A stretch of 64,000 bases of DNA, from assembly GCF_002210225.1 (NCBI RefSeq), contig NZ_MWUJ01000011.1:62001-126000 (forward strand), in the 5' to 3' direction. Shown here piece after piece: positions 18,950 to 27,992 of the stretch. A program made the position numbers and the translations under genes. Origin of the DNA: Geofilum rhodophaeum (GTDB lineage Bacteria; Bacteroidota; Bacteroidia; Bacteroidales; Marinilabiliaceae). Numbering within the stretch: the first letter of the stretch is position 1; each line of letters opens with the position of its first letter. The notes under the pieces were generated by a model. It had not been told where the DNA came from and ran no database searches. It saw only the letters and a program-made list of their open reading frames with translations.

Positions 18950-19870
18950 ATGGCAAAATATTTAAAAATCACCCTCCTTCTTCTGGTCCTGTACCTGGTC
19001 GGATTTATGGTATTTCTACGGACTTGCTCCGACGAAAAAACCTTGCAAGCAGCATTATCGAGCCACGACATCAGCGTAAATGTGCCCCTTCATTTTTGCG
19101 ACAGCACGCGTGGTGCCAAAAGCTGGCTATGGGAGTTTGGAAACAACGATCAGGCCAGAGAGAGAGAAGGCACATATATTTTCACCGAGCCCGGAAAATA
19201 CCGTGTAAAACTAACCGTTGACCAAAAGTACGAGAAATACTTCCTGGTTAATGTAAGTGACGACTCTCCATTAAAGGAGCAAAGCCCGTTTATAACCATA
19301 CACGGTCCCCAAACGGCCTTGCAGGACGAGTATCTTGTATTTAAGTCCGAAGGAGAAGCCAACATCTGGCGCTGGGAATTTGGAGAAAGTGGCCTTATAG
19401 ACTCCAGGGAGAAAAACCCCATTTACGCCTTCCGCGAGCCTGGGGTATATGAGGTACTACTGACTACCGACAAAAACCACTACCCTGCCCGCCACAGAAT
19501 TGAAATTCTCCCACGCTACAGCGACAACGACTCAACCGATGTCTTATCGCTCATTGCGATAGATATAAAAAGTAAACTCCAGGCTTTGGCCGATGGCAAA
19601 GCCTTCAACAGCAACTACAACTACATGCTGTCGCGCTATCTATGCAACAACCCATCAACTCTGGTGGTCGTCAACAACACCAAATACAACGATTTCTATT
19701 CGTACTGTCAAGGACTTAAAATAACTGGTAAAAGCAATAAAACGGCTATTGAACGCGTCGTAGTGGACACCCCTGGCGATGGAAGCACCGACTGCCTTTC
19801 CGTCATCTATGTGATCCAAAACGACCGTTACAAAGTGAATCAAAACGACCCAAGTCATGAACGCCCCTAA
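18950..19870 (+). CDS. tssP: T6SSiii envelope protein with two PKD domains, TssP-like
   Basis: The protein has 306 residues from MAKYLKITLLL; a longer in-frame start within the upstream gene is rejected. One N-terminal membrane anchor (about 5-24) is followed by two PKD-type Ig domains with the hallmark W-x-F-G and YxFxEPGxYxVxLT strands (about residues 60-100 and 140-180), then an alpha/beta C-terminal domain (about 200-306). It should sit in the periplasm. PKD domains are a feature of one T6SSiii-specific protein that joins the small membrane proteins to TssR; the name TssP is assigned from context. It overlaps tssR by 14 bases. Confidence 0.65.
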   Translation: MAKYLKITLLLLVLYLVGFMVFLRTCSDEKTLQAALSSHDISVNVPLHFCDSTRGAKSWLWEFGNNDQAREREGTYIFTEPGKYRVKLTVDQKYEKYFLVNVSDDSPLKEQSPFITIHGPQTALQDEYLVFKSEGEANIWRWEFGESGLIDSREKNPIYAFREPGVYEVLLTTDKNHYPARHRIEILPRYSDNDSTDVLSLIAIDIKSKLQALADGKAFNSNYNYMLSRYLCNNPSTLVVVNNTKYNDFYSYCQGLKITGKSNKTAIERVVVDTPGDGSTDCLSVIYVIQNDRYKVNQNDPSHERP

Positions 19871-22277
19871 ACTCTACCTCCTACTTATTGTCTCTCTTTT
19901 GGCGGCCTGTGCGCCGGTAAACCGTCTGACCCGCCTGACCGAAATTCCACGTGAGCATTCGATGAATTATTGTGCCACCGATTTAAAAGCGCCGAAATCG
20001 GTATTAAACAAGAGTGCCTGGGTGGTCTATTCAGACCGCGACAACAATGTAAGTTACCGAAAACCTGGAAGCAGACACAAGCAAAAGGACCTAAATTTCA
20101 TGGAAGCCTTTCTGGTGATCGGCCAAAAAGGTGATTTTCTGCAATTAATTAAATATCAGCCAGATATCATCAAAGACGACCAATTAACCGATTTCAAAAA
20201 GGCGGAGTACTACGGATGGATACACCAATCCCGGATGCTGCTCAGCGCCAGTGCGGCCACCAATACCAGCAACAACTTATCCAACAAGCACCTTTTGGCC
20301 CTGACCGACACCACCGCTTTTCAAAAGACGGAGAGTTTTTTTATTAAAGACTCGATCAGACTTTTTAAAGACCCCAATCTGCGCATTGAGCATCAGACAC
20401 TCCCTTTGCATGAGCTGGTGTACCTGATGAAATACTCAGACGATGGGAAAAAGGTTCTGCTCTCACGCAAAGAAAGCCTGCTTCCCGAAGAAGCAGAAAA
20501 CGACATTCTCGGCTGGGTCAACAAAACAATGGTCCAAAGCCTTGGCCAACAATTGTTCTGGGATATGAAACCCATCTTAGCCAAATTAAAGGTCGACGAT
20601 TTGTGGATGGTTCAGCCCGATATACTACCCTATTATCCGGTTTTTAACCGCCAGGGCGAAAAAGACTCGACCATTATTCAAACAGGTTTTTTTATGCCGA
20701 TTGTCGACAAAACCGATAATTTTGTTTTTAATGTCAATGGTTCGTCCATAACTTATCGGCAGAGTAAAAAGATCAAAGAAAATCTGCAAAAAATAAACAT
20801 TGTTTTTGTTATAGAAGCAGGTGCTGAAACCCTTGACAAATTCCCAACACTGGTCAATGCCATGCAAAACATGCAAACCTTGTTGGAGAGTAAATCCGAC
20901 GAATTCAACTACCAATATGCCTCGGTCATTTCCATGGGAGATCAGGAACAAAAACTGGTGGTTGATTACAAGCCTTTCAGTCCCGATTTTGCCAGTATTT
21001 TAGAGGCGCTCATTGCACGATCGGCCAACATAGAAAGCTACCTTCCCTTAAAGAAGAATCAGGCTTGGCACGGTTTGGAAAAAGGAATTGAACTCTGCAA
21101 CAACAACTCCGAGGCCACCCATGTCATAATCCTATTGGGAGAAACCGGCAACGACCAGGAATGGCCCGAAGAGAAACTTGGTAATAATCTGGCCAATTTC
21201 AACTGTCGCTTGTTGGGCCTGCAAATGTATGCCGGTCACGCCAACCATTACAACAATTTTGTCATTCAGACCAGTAACCTCATCAAAGCCTACGCCCCCA
21301 AGGTGGCGAAGACCAAACGAGAGGTCATCCTGTTTCCCTCCTTAATAAAAGAAGAAAATGCCTTTAAAGAAAGTCACAAAAACGCCTACATGTTGGATTT
21401 CCCCGACAGAAGCATGACCCAGGGCGCCATTCTTTTTCCAGAAAAAGAACAAAGCCTGTCACTCGACCTGATCACTTCCGCCATAGACACTTTTCTTATT
21501 CAGGTAAAAAGCGACAACAACCTCCTCGTGCAGAATCTAAATGAAGCATTTAAGACTTTTGGCAGCCACCGCGACAAATACGACCAATCGTTGTCCCAAC
21601 ATTTTTCTTTTGCCACAGAAAACAGCAGCATTCACGAGTTCAAATCATTCTTTTCACACACCCCCGGCTGGTTCCTGAGATCGTCCTTTTCAGTTAGCGA
21701 CTCGGTCTTTTTTGCTGCAGACCAACACCCCGAGTACTACTTGCTGCTTTCCGGCGTTGAATACGACAACCTCTTATCGTTCATGGAGAAACTAACGGCC
21801 TTTGAGCTGGAAAAGAAAGAAAAGCTGCCGCTGTTTAGGAGAAAGAGCAAGAATACTGTAGCAACGGCAGATTGTGATTGTGAAGAACTCCAGCGGGGAA
21901 GCAGGGTGCAGGAAGAAGAGGACTACAAGTGGCGCTATCGCTCCACCCGAAAAACCAGAAAAGACATACAGGATTTGCTGCTGACCGAATTGCAGGAAAA
22001 CAGTTATGATCCCCCCAAACAGCGTCATTTGAAAAAGCAAACTTTAAAAGCCGCATTGAACACGATTACCAATTCGCCCAACGAACTGGATACCAGCAAT
22101 CCTGTGACCATCAAAAGTCTAAGTAAAAAACGAAGGATATCGGATGAACGCCTGGAGCTATTACTTGAATACTTTAACCTAAAGAAGTTGCAGCTCGAGA
22201 ACGGTATCTCCGAAAAAAACAAATTTCAATCACTCGAGCAAGAGTATTTCTGGATCAACAGCAACGACTTACCCTAA
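19857..22277 (+). CDS. tssR: T6SSiii large envelope lipoprotein TssR
   Basis: The protein has 806 residues with a lipoprotein signal (lipobox LAAC, Cys about residue 19). An SH3-like N-terminal part (YSDRDNNVSYRKPG..., YYGWIHQSRML) is followed by a von Willebrand A-like core starting near residue 310 (INIVFVIEAGAETLDKF) with later strands (THVIILLGETGN). The MIDAS Asp-x-Ser-x-Ser is replaced by Glu-Ala-Gly-Ala-Glu, so metal binding is doubtful. The C-terminal third is charged and helical. It is a subtype-iii signature protein, probably the outer-membrane end of the trans-envelope complex. It is the last gene of block A and ends at the bidirectional terminator 22304-22344. Confidence 0.78.
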   Translation: MNAPKLYLLLIVSLLAACAPVNRLTRLTEIPREHSMNYCATDLKAPKSVLNKSAWVVYSDRDNNVSYRKPGSRHKQKDLNFMEAFLVIGQKGDFLQLIKYQPDIIKDDQLTDFKKAEYYGWIHQSRMLLSASAATNTSNNLSNKHLLALTDTTAFQKTESFFIKDSIRLFKDPNLRIEHQTLPLHELVYLMKYSDDGKKVLLSRKESLLPEEAENDILGWVNKTMVQSLGQQLFWDMKPILAKLKVDDLWMVQPDILPYYPVFNRQGEKDSTIIQTGFFMPIVDKTDNFVFNVNGSSITYRQSKKIKENLQKINIVFVIEAGAETLDKFPTLVNAMQNMQTLLESKSDEFNYQYASVISMGDQEQKLVVDYKPFSPDFASILEALIARSANIESYLPLKKNQAWHGLEKGIELCNNNSEATHVIILLGETGNDQEWPEEKLGNNLANFNCRLLGLQMYAGHANHYNNFVIQTSNLIKAYAPKVAKTKREVILFPSLIKEENAFKESHKNAYMLDFPDRSMTQGAILFPEKEQSLSLDLITSAIDTFLIQVKSDNNLLVQNLNEAFKTFGSHRDKYDQSLSQHFSFATENSSIHEFKSFFSHTPGWFLRSSFSVSDSVFFAADQHPEYYLLLSGVEYDNLLSFMEKLTAFELEKKEKLPLFRRKSKNTVATADCDCEELQRGSRVQEEEDYKWRYRSTRKTRKDIQDLLLTELQENSYDPPKQRHLKKQTLKAALNTITNSPNELDTSNPVTIKSLSKKRRISDERLELLLEYFNLKKLQLENGISEKNKFQSLEQEYFWINSNDLP

Positions 22278-22303
22278 AACAAAGAACACAATGAGCTGCA
22301 GTT

Positions 22304-22344
22304 AAAAAAGGAGTCGGACCCTAATGGGCCCGACTCCTTTTTTT
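22304..22344. terminator. Bidirectional terminator between tssR and clpV
   Basis: AAAAAAGGAGTCGG and CCGACTCCTTTTTTT flank a 13-base loop region. The stem has A and T runs on both sides and separates the convergent T6SS blocks A and B. Confidence 0.92.
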
Positions 22345-22363
22345 GCCGCCACAATCCTTCCTG

Positions 22364-24874
22364 CTATAAGGAGAGGTCAGAAACCACAGCAAGCTCAGCT
22401 TCCTGCTGCTTCCAACTCAGTGTGCCCTGCTCATCCAATTCAGCAACCATAGTAGAGCCCTTGCTCAACTGCCCGCTGATAAGAAAACGGGATAAGGGTC
22501 GTCGAATGTAATTCCGTATGATACCGGAGACTTGTCGGGCGCCGTAGCGTGGTGTAAATCCTTTAAAAGCCAACATTTTTCTGGCTTCCTCCGTCACAAC
22601 GAGCGTCACGCCCTGTTTCTCCAGAAGGGCATGAACGTCCTTCATTTGAATGTCAAAGATTTTCAGCAACACCTCTTCAGTAATCGGATAGAAGGGAACA
22701 ATTTCTGAAAGTCGCGCCAAAAACTCCGGCCTGAAATGCGCCCCCATCACGTCCATCATTTCGGTGACGCTGGGTTGTTTTCCAGCCTCGCGCTGCTCAA
22801 GCAACCATTGACTGCCCACATTCGAAGTAAACAATACAATGGCATTGGAAAAGTCGCCTTCCTTACCCAAGCGGTCGTGCAACTTTCCTTCATCCATCAC
22901 CTGCAAAAATATGTCGTACACCGAAGCGTGCGCCTTCTCTATTTCATCAAAGAGTACGACGGCATAAGGTTGCTGGCGTATCTTATTGACCAACATACCC
23001 CCTTCTTCATAACCCACATATCCGGGAGGGGCACCATAAAGCAAAGCAGCAGAATGCTCCTCCTTAAACTCCGACATATCGAAACGAATCATCGCTTTTT
23101 CGTCGTTGAACAAAGCCTCGGCCAAAGCCTTGGCCAGCTCAGTCTTACCCGTACCTGTCGGTCCCAGTAAAAAGAAGGAACCAATGGGCTGCCCAGGCTT
23201 ATTCATACCACTGCGCGATTCAAGAATGGCGTCTACAAGTGATTTCAAAGCAGCATCCTGCCCCACCACCCTCTTGCGCAATAAATCTTCCATTTTCAAT
23301 AAGCGCTCCCGCTCTCCCGACTGAATCTTCCCGATGGGAATACCGGTTTTATTGGCTACTACCGCCGCAATCTCCTGGGGCTGCAGTTCGGTGTGCGCCT
23401 CCTTACAAAAGGCTTGCAGTTCTTCGATCACCGCGCCCAAAAACGGCAGCCAGTCTTCCACACTGTTCAAAGTCTCCGGATCGGTCTCCTGAGTCAACAT
23501 ACCCAGCAAAACGGGACTTAAGCGACTCTGCATAGCCAGGTACAATTGACGCAAATCGGCCACCCGCTCTTCTTCGCTGCATTCAAATGCTCCCTCCACC
23601 TGGGCCAGCTCAGCCTGAAACTCCTGTAAATCGCCTTTTGAAGTCTCATTCATCATTTTCACAGCCGACATACTGCGGTCCAACAAATCGATGGCTGCAT
23701 CAGGCAATTTTCGGTCTTTAATGTAGCGCTTCGACAAACGCACACACTCTTTTAATGCATCCGGCGATACTTTCAAACGATGGTAATCGGCATAGCGGGC
23801 CGAAACAGACTGCAACATCTCCACCGCCACCTTCTCGGCAGGCTCCTGAAGCATGAGCACCTCAAAGCGTCGACCAAAGGCCTGATCGGGCTCAATAATT
23901 TTGCGGTACTCATCCACTGAAGTGGCACCAATAACGATCAAGTCACCCCGCGAAAGTTCAGGTTTTAAAATACTACCTGCCCCACTGTTGCCAGATTTGG
24001 GATCGAGCAGGGTGTGAATATCGTCGATAAACAAGATGGCACGATGAAGTTTTCTCAGGTCTTTGATGATGCCCTTCAGACGGTCTTCAATCTCCCCTTT
24101 ATAGGTCGCTCCCGCCACCAGGGCCCCATTGTCCAACTCATACAAAACCACATCTTCCAAAAAAGACGGCACCTTCTTATTGACAATATCCCAGGCCAGA
24201 CCATCAACCAAAGCAGTCTTCCCCACTCCCGGATCTCCGGTAATCAGTACGTTGGGACGGCTGTGGCGACCGAGGATTTCGACCATCATACGATGCTCGC
24301 CCTCTCTCCCAACAATGGAGGAGCTGCTGCTTTCCCGCGCCAGCGCTGTTTTATCGATGCAATACTTCATAAGTGAAGTAGCCGGCATACCCGCCTCCAC
24401 ATCGTCGGCATCCATTCCGGGAAATACCGGAGCCCCTTTAGCCGGGCCTCCGGAAAGATAAAGATCCAGTATTTCATTTTCCCGGACGGGAAAACTCTTC
24501 AAATGTCCCACATCAAAGCCAATCCCGGGTTTTACCAAAGCAGTCAAAACACAAATGGGATTCACCTCCAGTAAACCCAACTTAATGCGCACATTGTCCG
24601 CCTCCTCAAATACACCGGCAATTTCAGGAGCAGCCACCATCTCTCCATGAACTCCCGATTTGGGCAAATCGTCTATGCGTACATCTGCCCATTCATCCAT
24701 ATAGGCCACATCCTTATCCATACTCTGCAAAAAGCCGGTCAACCCAATTTCCTTATGCAATAAGGCTTTTAACAAATGGGCAGAGGTATAGCAACCATTG
24801 CCCAAATCACGGGCCAAGCCCTGAGCAATACGGATACTTGTTTTAACCGATTCATTCAGATTTAAAAAATCCAT
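22364..24874 (-). CDS. clpV: T6SS sheath-recycling AAA+ ATPase ClpV (TssH)
   Basis: The protein has 836 residues. The Clp N-domain (1-140; NESVKTSIRIAQGLARDLG) is followed by AAA1 with Walker A GDPGVGKT (213-220) and Walker B ILFIDDIH, a short middle domain, AAA2 with Walker A GPTGTGKT (about 570), and Clp C-terminal D2-small. It unfolds contracted TssBC sheath so the subunits can be reused. Its place among tssB, tssC and hcp identifies it as ClpV rather than housekeeping ClpB; the middle region is also much shorter than the long ClpB coiled coil. It lies 101 bases after tssC, separated by a hairpin (24906-24950) that may modulate read-through. Confidence 0.92.
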   Translation of the reverse strand: MDFLNLNESVKTSIRIAQGLARDLGNGCYTSAHLLKALLHKEIGLTGFLQSMDKDVAYMDEWADVRIDDLPKSGVHGEMVAAPEIAGVFEEADNVRIKLGLLEVNPICVLTALVKPGIGFDVGHLKSFPVRENEILDLYLSGGPAKGAPVFPGMDADDVEAGMPATSLMKYCIDKTALARESSSSSIVGREGEHRMMVEILGRHSRPNVLITGDPGVGKTALVDGLAWDIVNKKVPSFLEDVVLYELDNGALVAGATYKGEIEDRLKGIIKDLRKLHRAILFIDDIHTLLDPKSGNSGAGSILKPELSRGDLIVIGATSVDEYRKIIEPDQAFGRRFEVLMLQEPAEKVAVEMLQSVSARYADYHRLKVSPDALKECVRLSKRYIKDRKLPDAAIDLLDRSMSAVKMMNETSKGDLQEFQAELAQVEGAFECSEEERVADLRQLYLAMQSRLSPVLLGMLTQETDPETLNSVEDWLPFLGAVIEELQAFCKEAHTELQPQEIAAVVANKTGIPIGKIQSGERERLLKMEDLLRKRVVGQDAALKSLVDAILESRSGMNKPGQPIGSFFLLGPTGTGKTELAKALAEALFNDEKAMIRFDMSEFKEEHSAALLYGAPPGYVGYEEGGMLVNKIRQQPYAVVLFDEIEKAHASVYDIFLQVMDEGKLHDRLGKEGDFSNAIVLFTSNVGSQWLLEQREAGKQPSVTEMMDVMGAHFRPEFLARLSEIVPFYPITEEVLLKIFDIQMKDVHALLEKQGVTLVVTEEARKMLAFKGFTPRYGARQVSGIIRNYIRRPLSRFLISGQLSKGSTMVAELDEQGTLSWKQQEAELAVVSDLSL

Positions 24875-24905
24875 TATCCTGTAATTTTAAACTGAAACAA
24901 AGCTC

Positions 24906-24950
24906 CAATAGCCGACACCTCTTCTGGTTACACAGAGGCATCAGCTATTG
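24906..24950 (-). terminator. Intergenic hairpin between tssC and clpV (attenuator candidate)
   Basis: An imperfect stem (CAATAGC / GCTATTG outer arms with an inner CCTCT / AGAGG) lies in the 101-base gap. On the minus strand the following bases are only mildly T-rich, so partial termination or RNA processing is more likely than full termination. Confidence 0.5.
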
Positions 24951-24975
24951 AAAAGAACTATTCAGAAAAGCGGCA

Positions 24976-26358
24976 TCAACCCTGCTCGTACTCGCTGTTC
25001 CAGGTTGCGCCATCGTCTCCTTTAATACCATCCAGTTTAATTACAAAACTCTTGGCGGGGAAATAGGGCGTTAGATGAATATCCAAAAAGATGCGATCTT
25101 TTTGATTCGGATCCTGTTCAAAACGCTGGATACGAAACTTCTCAATAAGACGGTCGGGTCCTTGAACCCCATCAAGAAACTTAACAATTTGCGAGCGCAA
25201 ATCTCTTTCCGTTTTGCTGCTCCAATTTTCAAAAGAACGACGGTTAAGAAAGTCGAACAACACCTTGGTGATGTAATCGAATACACGAACTACCGAATAG
25301 GTCTGTAATCCCAGATTATCGCCATTGAACAAGGTCTTTGCCGAAAAAGCCATGACCTTCCCATATTCATTAACCATAGGAATCAGGCCCATCTTTTCCA
25401 ATTGGGAAATCTCACTCTTTTTCAATTGAAAAACAACGCCATCCACTTCATTTATTCCACCGAACTTTTTACCGGCAGTAACCTGCGACATAAGTGTTTT
25501 GTGCACCTTACCAGCAAGCGCGGCAGAGGGAGATACATGCAAATCATCCTCCTCGCCCAGTTCTTTATAGGCACCTCTACCAACCAACCAGTTACAACTC
25601 ATGGTGGTGTTGCTTTTAAAGGTATCGCCACCAGCCAGGTTGGAGAGGAAAAACATTTCAACTACATCATCGGGTTTGTCCAAATCCGCAAAATCGGTGA
25701 AGAGCATCACTTTATTGTCGTGTGCAATTTTAGACCATTTTTCAACGACCTTGTTCGACCCCAAATAGCCAGGTAAAACCAGAAGAGAATAGTTCATCCG
25801 CAAGTCCAGCTTATCGAAATTCTGCTTTAACTCAGCGGCCACGTGGTCAATAAAGCGGGAGTTGTCCAAATCGGTCAACTGCTCCATAGAGGCATTGACC
25901 AGGGTAATATTGCTTACTTTATCCAGCTCTGTATTTTTATAAAACAGCATAACAGCCCGATAGGACTGCTCCAGAGAGCGCACGGCATTAACTGCCTGTA
26001 ATTGGTTCTCCTGCAGCTTATCGGCAACGCTTACGCCTTTGGTTTTACACACCTCCAACATATCGGTGGTGGATTCACTGTTGCTCAGCAAATCAATCCA
26101 AAGATCAATTTTACTCCGAAGCGCACTGCGTTCTGCTGCTTTTTGCTCATCGGTTAGGAAAATCTTTTTCCGGGCTTTTCTTTCTGGATTAAGATTTTGA
26201 ATGCCATCAACGGATGACTCCAAAAAATTAAAACCGCCAAAACGTGACAATTCATGGAGGGCAGAGGTCAGCACCTCCTGGCTGGGTTTTACCGCATCCG
26301 CCACCAGCACATCTTGTGAATCCTGTATTTTCGCTTGTTGAATTTTTTCACTTGCCAT
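24976..26358 (-). CDS. tssC: T6SS contractile sheath large subunit TssC
   Basis: The protein has 460 residues and forms with TssB the helical sheath that drives the Hcp tube out of the cell. Supporting features are a helical N-terminus (LTSALHELSRFGGFNFLESS), a central segment with LVLPGYLGSNKVVEKWSKIAHDNKVMLFTD and a CNWLVGRGAYKE region, and a C-terminal sheath core (FDYITKVLFDFLNRRSFENWS...; HLTPYFPAKSFVIKL). Size and order match Bacteroidetes TssC. The 168-base gap from tssB has no strong hairpin. The neighbouring tssB and hcp confirm the call. Confidence 0.9.
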   Translation of the reverse strand: MASEKIQQAKIQDSQDVLVADAVKPSQEVLTSALHELSRFGGFNFLESSVDGIQNLNPERKARKKIFLTDEQKAAERSALRSKIDLWIDLLSNSESTTDMLEVCKTKGVSVADKLQENQLQAVNAVRSLEQSYRAVMLFYKNTELDKVSNITLVNASMEQLTDLDNSRFIDHVAAELKQNFDKLDLRMNYSLLVLPGYLGSNKVVEKWSKIAHDNKVMLFTDFADLDKPDDVVEMFFLSNLAGGDTFKSNTTMSCNWLVGRGAYKELGEEDDLHVSPSAALAGKVHKTLMSQVTAGKKFGGINEVDGVVFQLKKSEISQLEKMGLIPMVNEYGKVMAFSAKTLFNGDNLGLQTYSVVRVFDYITKVLFDFLNRRSFENWSSKTERDLRSQIVKFLDGVQGPDRLIEKFRIQRFEQDPNQKDRIFLDIHLTPYFPAKSFVIKLDGIKGDDGATWNSEYEQG

Positions 26359-26526
26359 AACTGGTAATCTTAGTATTTGTATATTACATTAAAACAACTT
26401 TGTTTAATAGATTGTGAGAAACGCCGCTTTACAGTTAAACAATTTTGATAAATATTAGACACAACAGTCATTAAAATATCTACTTAATCAAAAAGTTCAT
26501 ATAGTAAATAGGGCGTCAGCGCACAA

Positions 26527-26976
26527 CTAATCTACATCCAGCTCTTTTCGAAGCTCGGTTAAAGCCTGAATAAAAGCTTTCTTAGAAGCAGGATCCTCCA
26601 AAGCCTTTTGCAAAACCTTGTTGGTTCGAAGTTGCTTAATCAGGGAATCGTAAAACTCTTTCTGACGATTTAGTGACTTCAAAAAATCACTTTGCTCAGT
26701 CATGTTTTTTACACTAAAATCACCGACGTTCTGAAACTTAAAATTCTCCTTGACACTTTGTCCCTCCTCATCTTCAAACTCAACATCCACATTGGGTTTA
26801 AAGTGAGCAAAAACTTCTTCGATCGTCGAAAGATTTTGAACAACCTCAGGATTAACCGGGTCATCGGCGGTAAGTTTTTCAATTAGGAGCGTCCGATTTT
26901 CGGGGATATCGGCAATTCCTTCCGAGGCATCTACTTTAATTTCATTGCCTCCAATTTCATAATCTAAAATTCCCAT
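26527..26976 (-). CDS. tssB: T6SS contractile sheath small subunit TssB
   Basis: The protein has 149 residues when started at MGILDYEIGGNEI; an upstream in-frame start at 27015 adds 13 residues with no support. The segments LLIEKLTADDPVNPEVVQNLSTIEEVFAHFKPNVDVEFEDEEG (read in short pieces: TADDP, PNVDVEFEDE) and the C-terminal coiled helix (LKSLNRQKEFYDSLIKQL) resemble the sheath small subunit that intertwines with TssC. It is slightly shorter than proteobacterial TssB. It lies between hcp (336 bases upstream) and tssC. Confidence 0.85.
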   Translation of the reverse strand: MGILDYEIGGNEIKVDASEGIADIPENRTLLIEKLTADDPVNPEVVQNLSTIEEVFAHFKPNVDVEFEDEEGQSVKENFKFQNVGDFSVKNMTEQSDFLKSLNRQKEFYDSLIKQLRTNKVLQKALEDPASKKAFIQALTELRKELDVD

Positions 26977-27312
26977 AACATTGGTTTTGTGTTGAATGTA
27001 GAAACCTACACGCAACAGGGGTTAAGAAAATGAGGCCGCCTCAACAGTTTATACCGTACAGGAGTAACACCAAAACACCATCTTGAACCCAAAAGCTATG
27101 GGAGGCTTTTAACATCCCCTTGTTCTTATGGAGGAAAACCAGGGACGAATCAGGGTTATAGGATTAAGGTTCAGCATTCTGCATCCCCAAAAATCAGGGA
27201 CACCATAAAAAATTGAGACAGCCTCTTCTGTTAAAAAACTCAACAGCGAAATACTGTCGTTGCTTCTGCCGGTCTACATAAAGACACGGACAGGTTTTTC
27301 AAAAGCAAGGGT
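26977..27312. other. Intergenic region between hcp and tssB
   Basis: 336 bases without a convincing reading frame. It holds a weak hairpin after hcp (27232-27262) and small inverted repeats (around 27031-27043 and 27091-27110). It probably contains a partial terminator and perhaps an internal promoter that lets hcp be expressed at a higher level than tssBC. Confidence 0.45.
27232..27262 (-). terminator. Weak terminator-like hairpin after hcp
   Basis: On the minus strand CAACGACAG and CTGTTG pair with a two-base bulge and are followed by AGTTTTTTAA. The stem is short, so termination would be incomplete. Confidence 0.4.
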
Positions 27313-27702
27313 TTACTTAGGCCAGTTTTGCTCAAACTGGGCACCGCCCATCTTAAGCACCTGAGCCGAAACAGTAAAGGAAGTTGTCATCGGACGTGAA
27401 CCAACAACATCAATAGACTCTTCAAAAGAAACGATGTAACCGTTCTCCCAAAGCAATTCCTTCATTTTAGCCTCTTCGTCACCTTTCTTAAAGATGATGC
27501 TGCCCGAAATAGGCTTGAACTGATTTACCATCTGCTCCAAAATAGCAGTGTCTTCAGTTGATTCTACCTGTACACGGATTTTTCCACCATATACGTTAGA
27601 TGCAGGACGTCCCTTGCTGTCAACGTCGCGCTCCAGTTTGTAATCGCAATCGAGTACATCGTACTCTTTGCCGGCCAATTGTAATGATGCCCTAAAAGCC
27701 AT
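27313..27702 (-). CDS. hcp: T6SS tube protein Hcp (TssD)
   Basis: The protein has 129 residues and forms stacked hexameric rings of the inner tube that is fired from the cell. The sequence is the typical Bacteroidetes TssD: MAFRASLQLAGKEYDVLDC near the start, the DSKGRP loop, YGGKIRVQVEST, then a C-terminal beta segment (SRPMTTSFTVSAQVLKMGG). It has no signal peptide, as expected. It is the first gene of minus-strand block B, divergent from tssE across 290 bases. A -7-like box lies 122 bases upstream. The 336-base gap and the weak hairpin downstream suggest Hcp is made in excess over sheath proteins. Confidence 0.92.
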   Translation of the reverse strand: MAFRASLQLAGKEYDVLDCDYKLERDVDSKGRPASNVYGGKIRVQVESTEDTAILEQMVNQFKPISGSIIFKKGDEEAKMKELLWENGYIVSFEESIDVVGSRPMTTSFTVSAQVLKMGGAQFEQNWPK

Positions 27703-27823
27703 AAGATTTCAATTTAAAAATTAAACATTAAGAATAATTCAAGGTATCGCTCAGGCCTGATCATACCCAAAAACAACATCTCCTCATTAAACACCCGAAG
27801 GCATTGGGGAGAATTGTCGTCAA

Positions 27824-27831
27824 CAAAATTA
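27824..27831 (-). promoter_or_regulatory. Candidate -7 box upstream of hcp
   Basis: On the minus strand this reads TAATTTTG, matching TAnnTTTG, about 122 bases before the hcp ATG. A -33 TTTG at the ideal distance is not clear. A plus-strand TAACTTTG (27865-27872) could likewise serve tssE. Confidence 0.35.
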
Positions 27832-27992
27832 GGGATAAATAAAACAAAAAAGAAAAGTTTTATTTAACTTTGTTGAAATATTTTTTCACAAGGCAGCAGA
27901 CAAATCAAATACTAAAAATTTTCATTTTGTTAACTTGAATGCTTAAGTGCTTTTGTCCACTAGAGTTTGACCCTATTTTAACAACACCCAAC

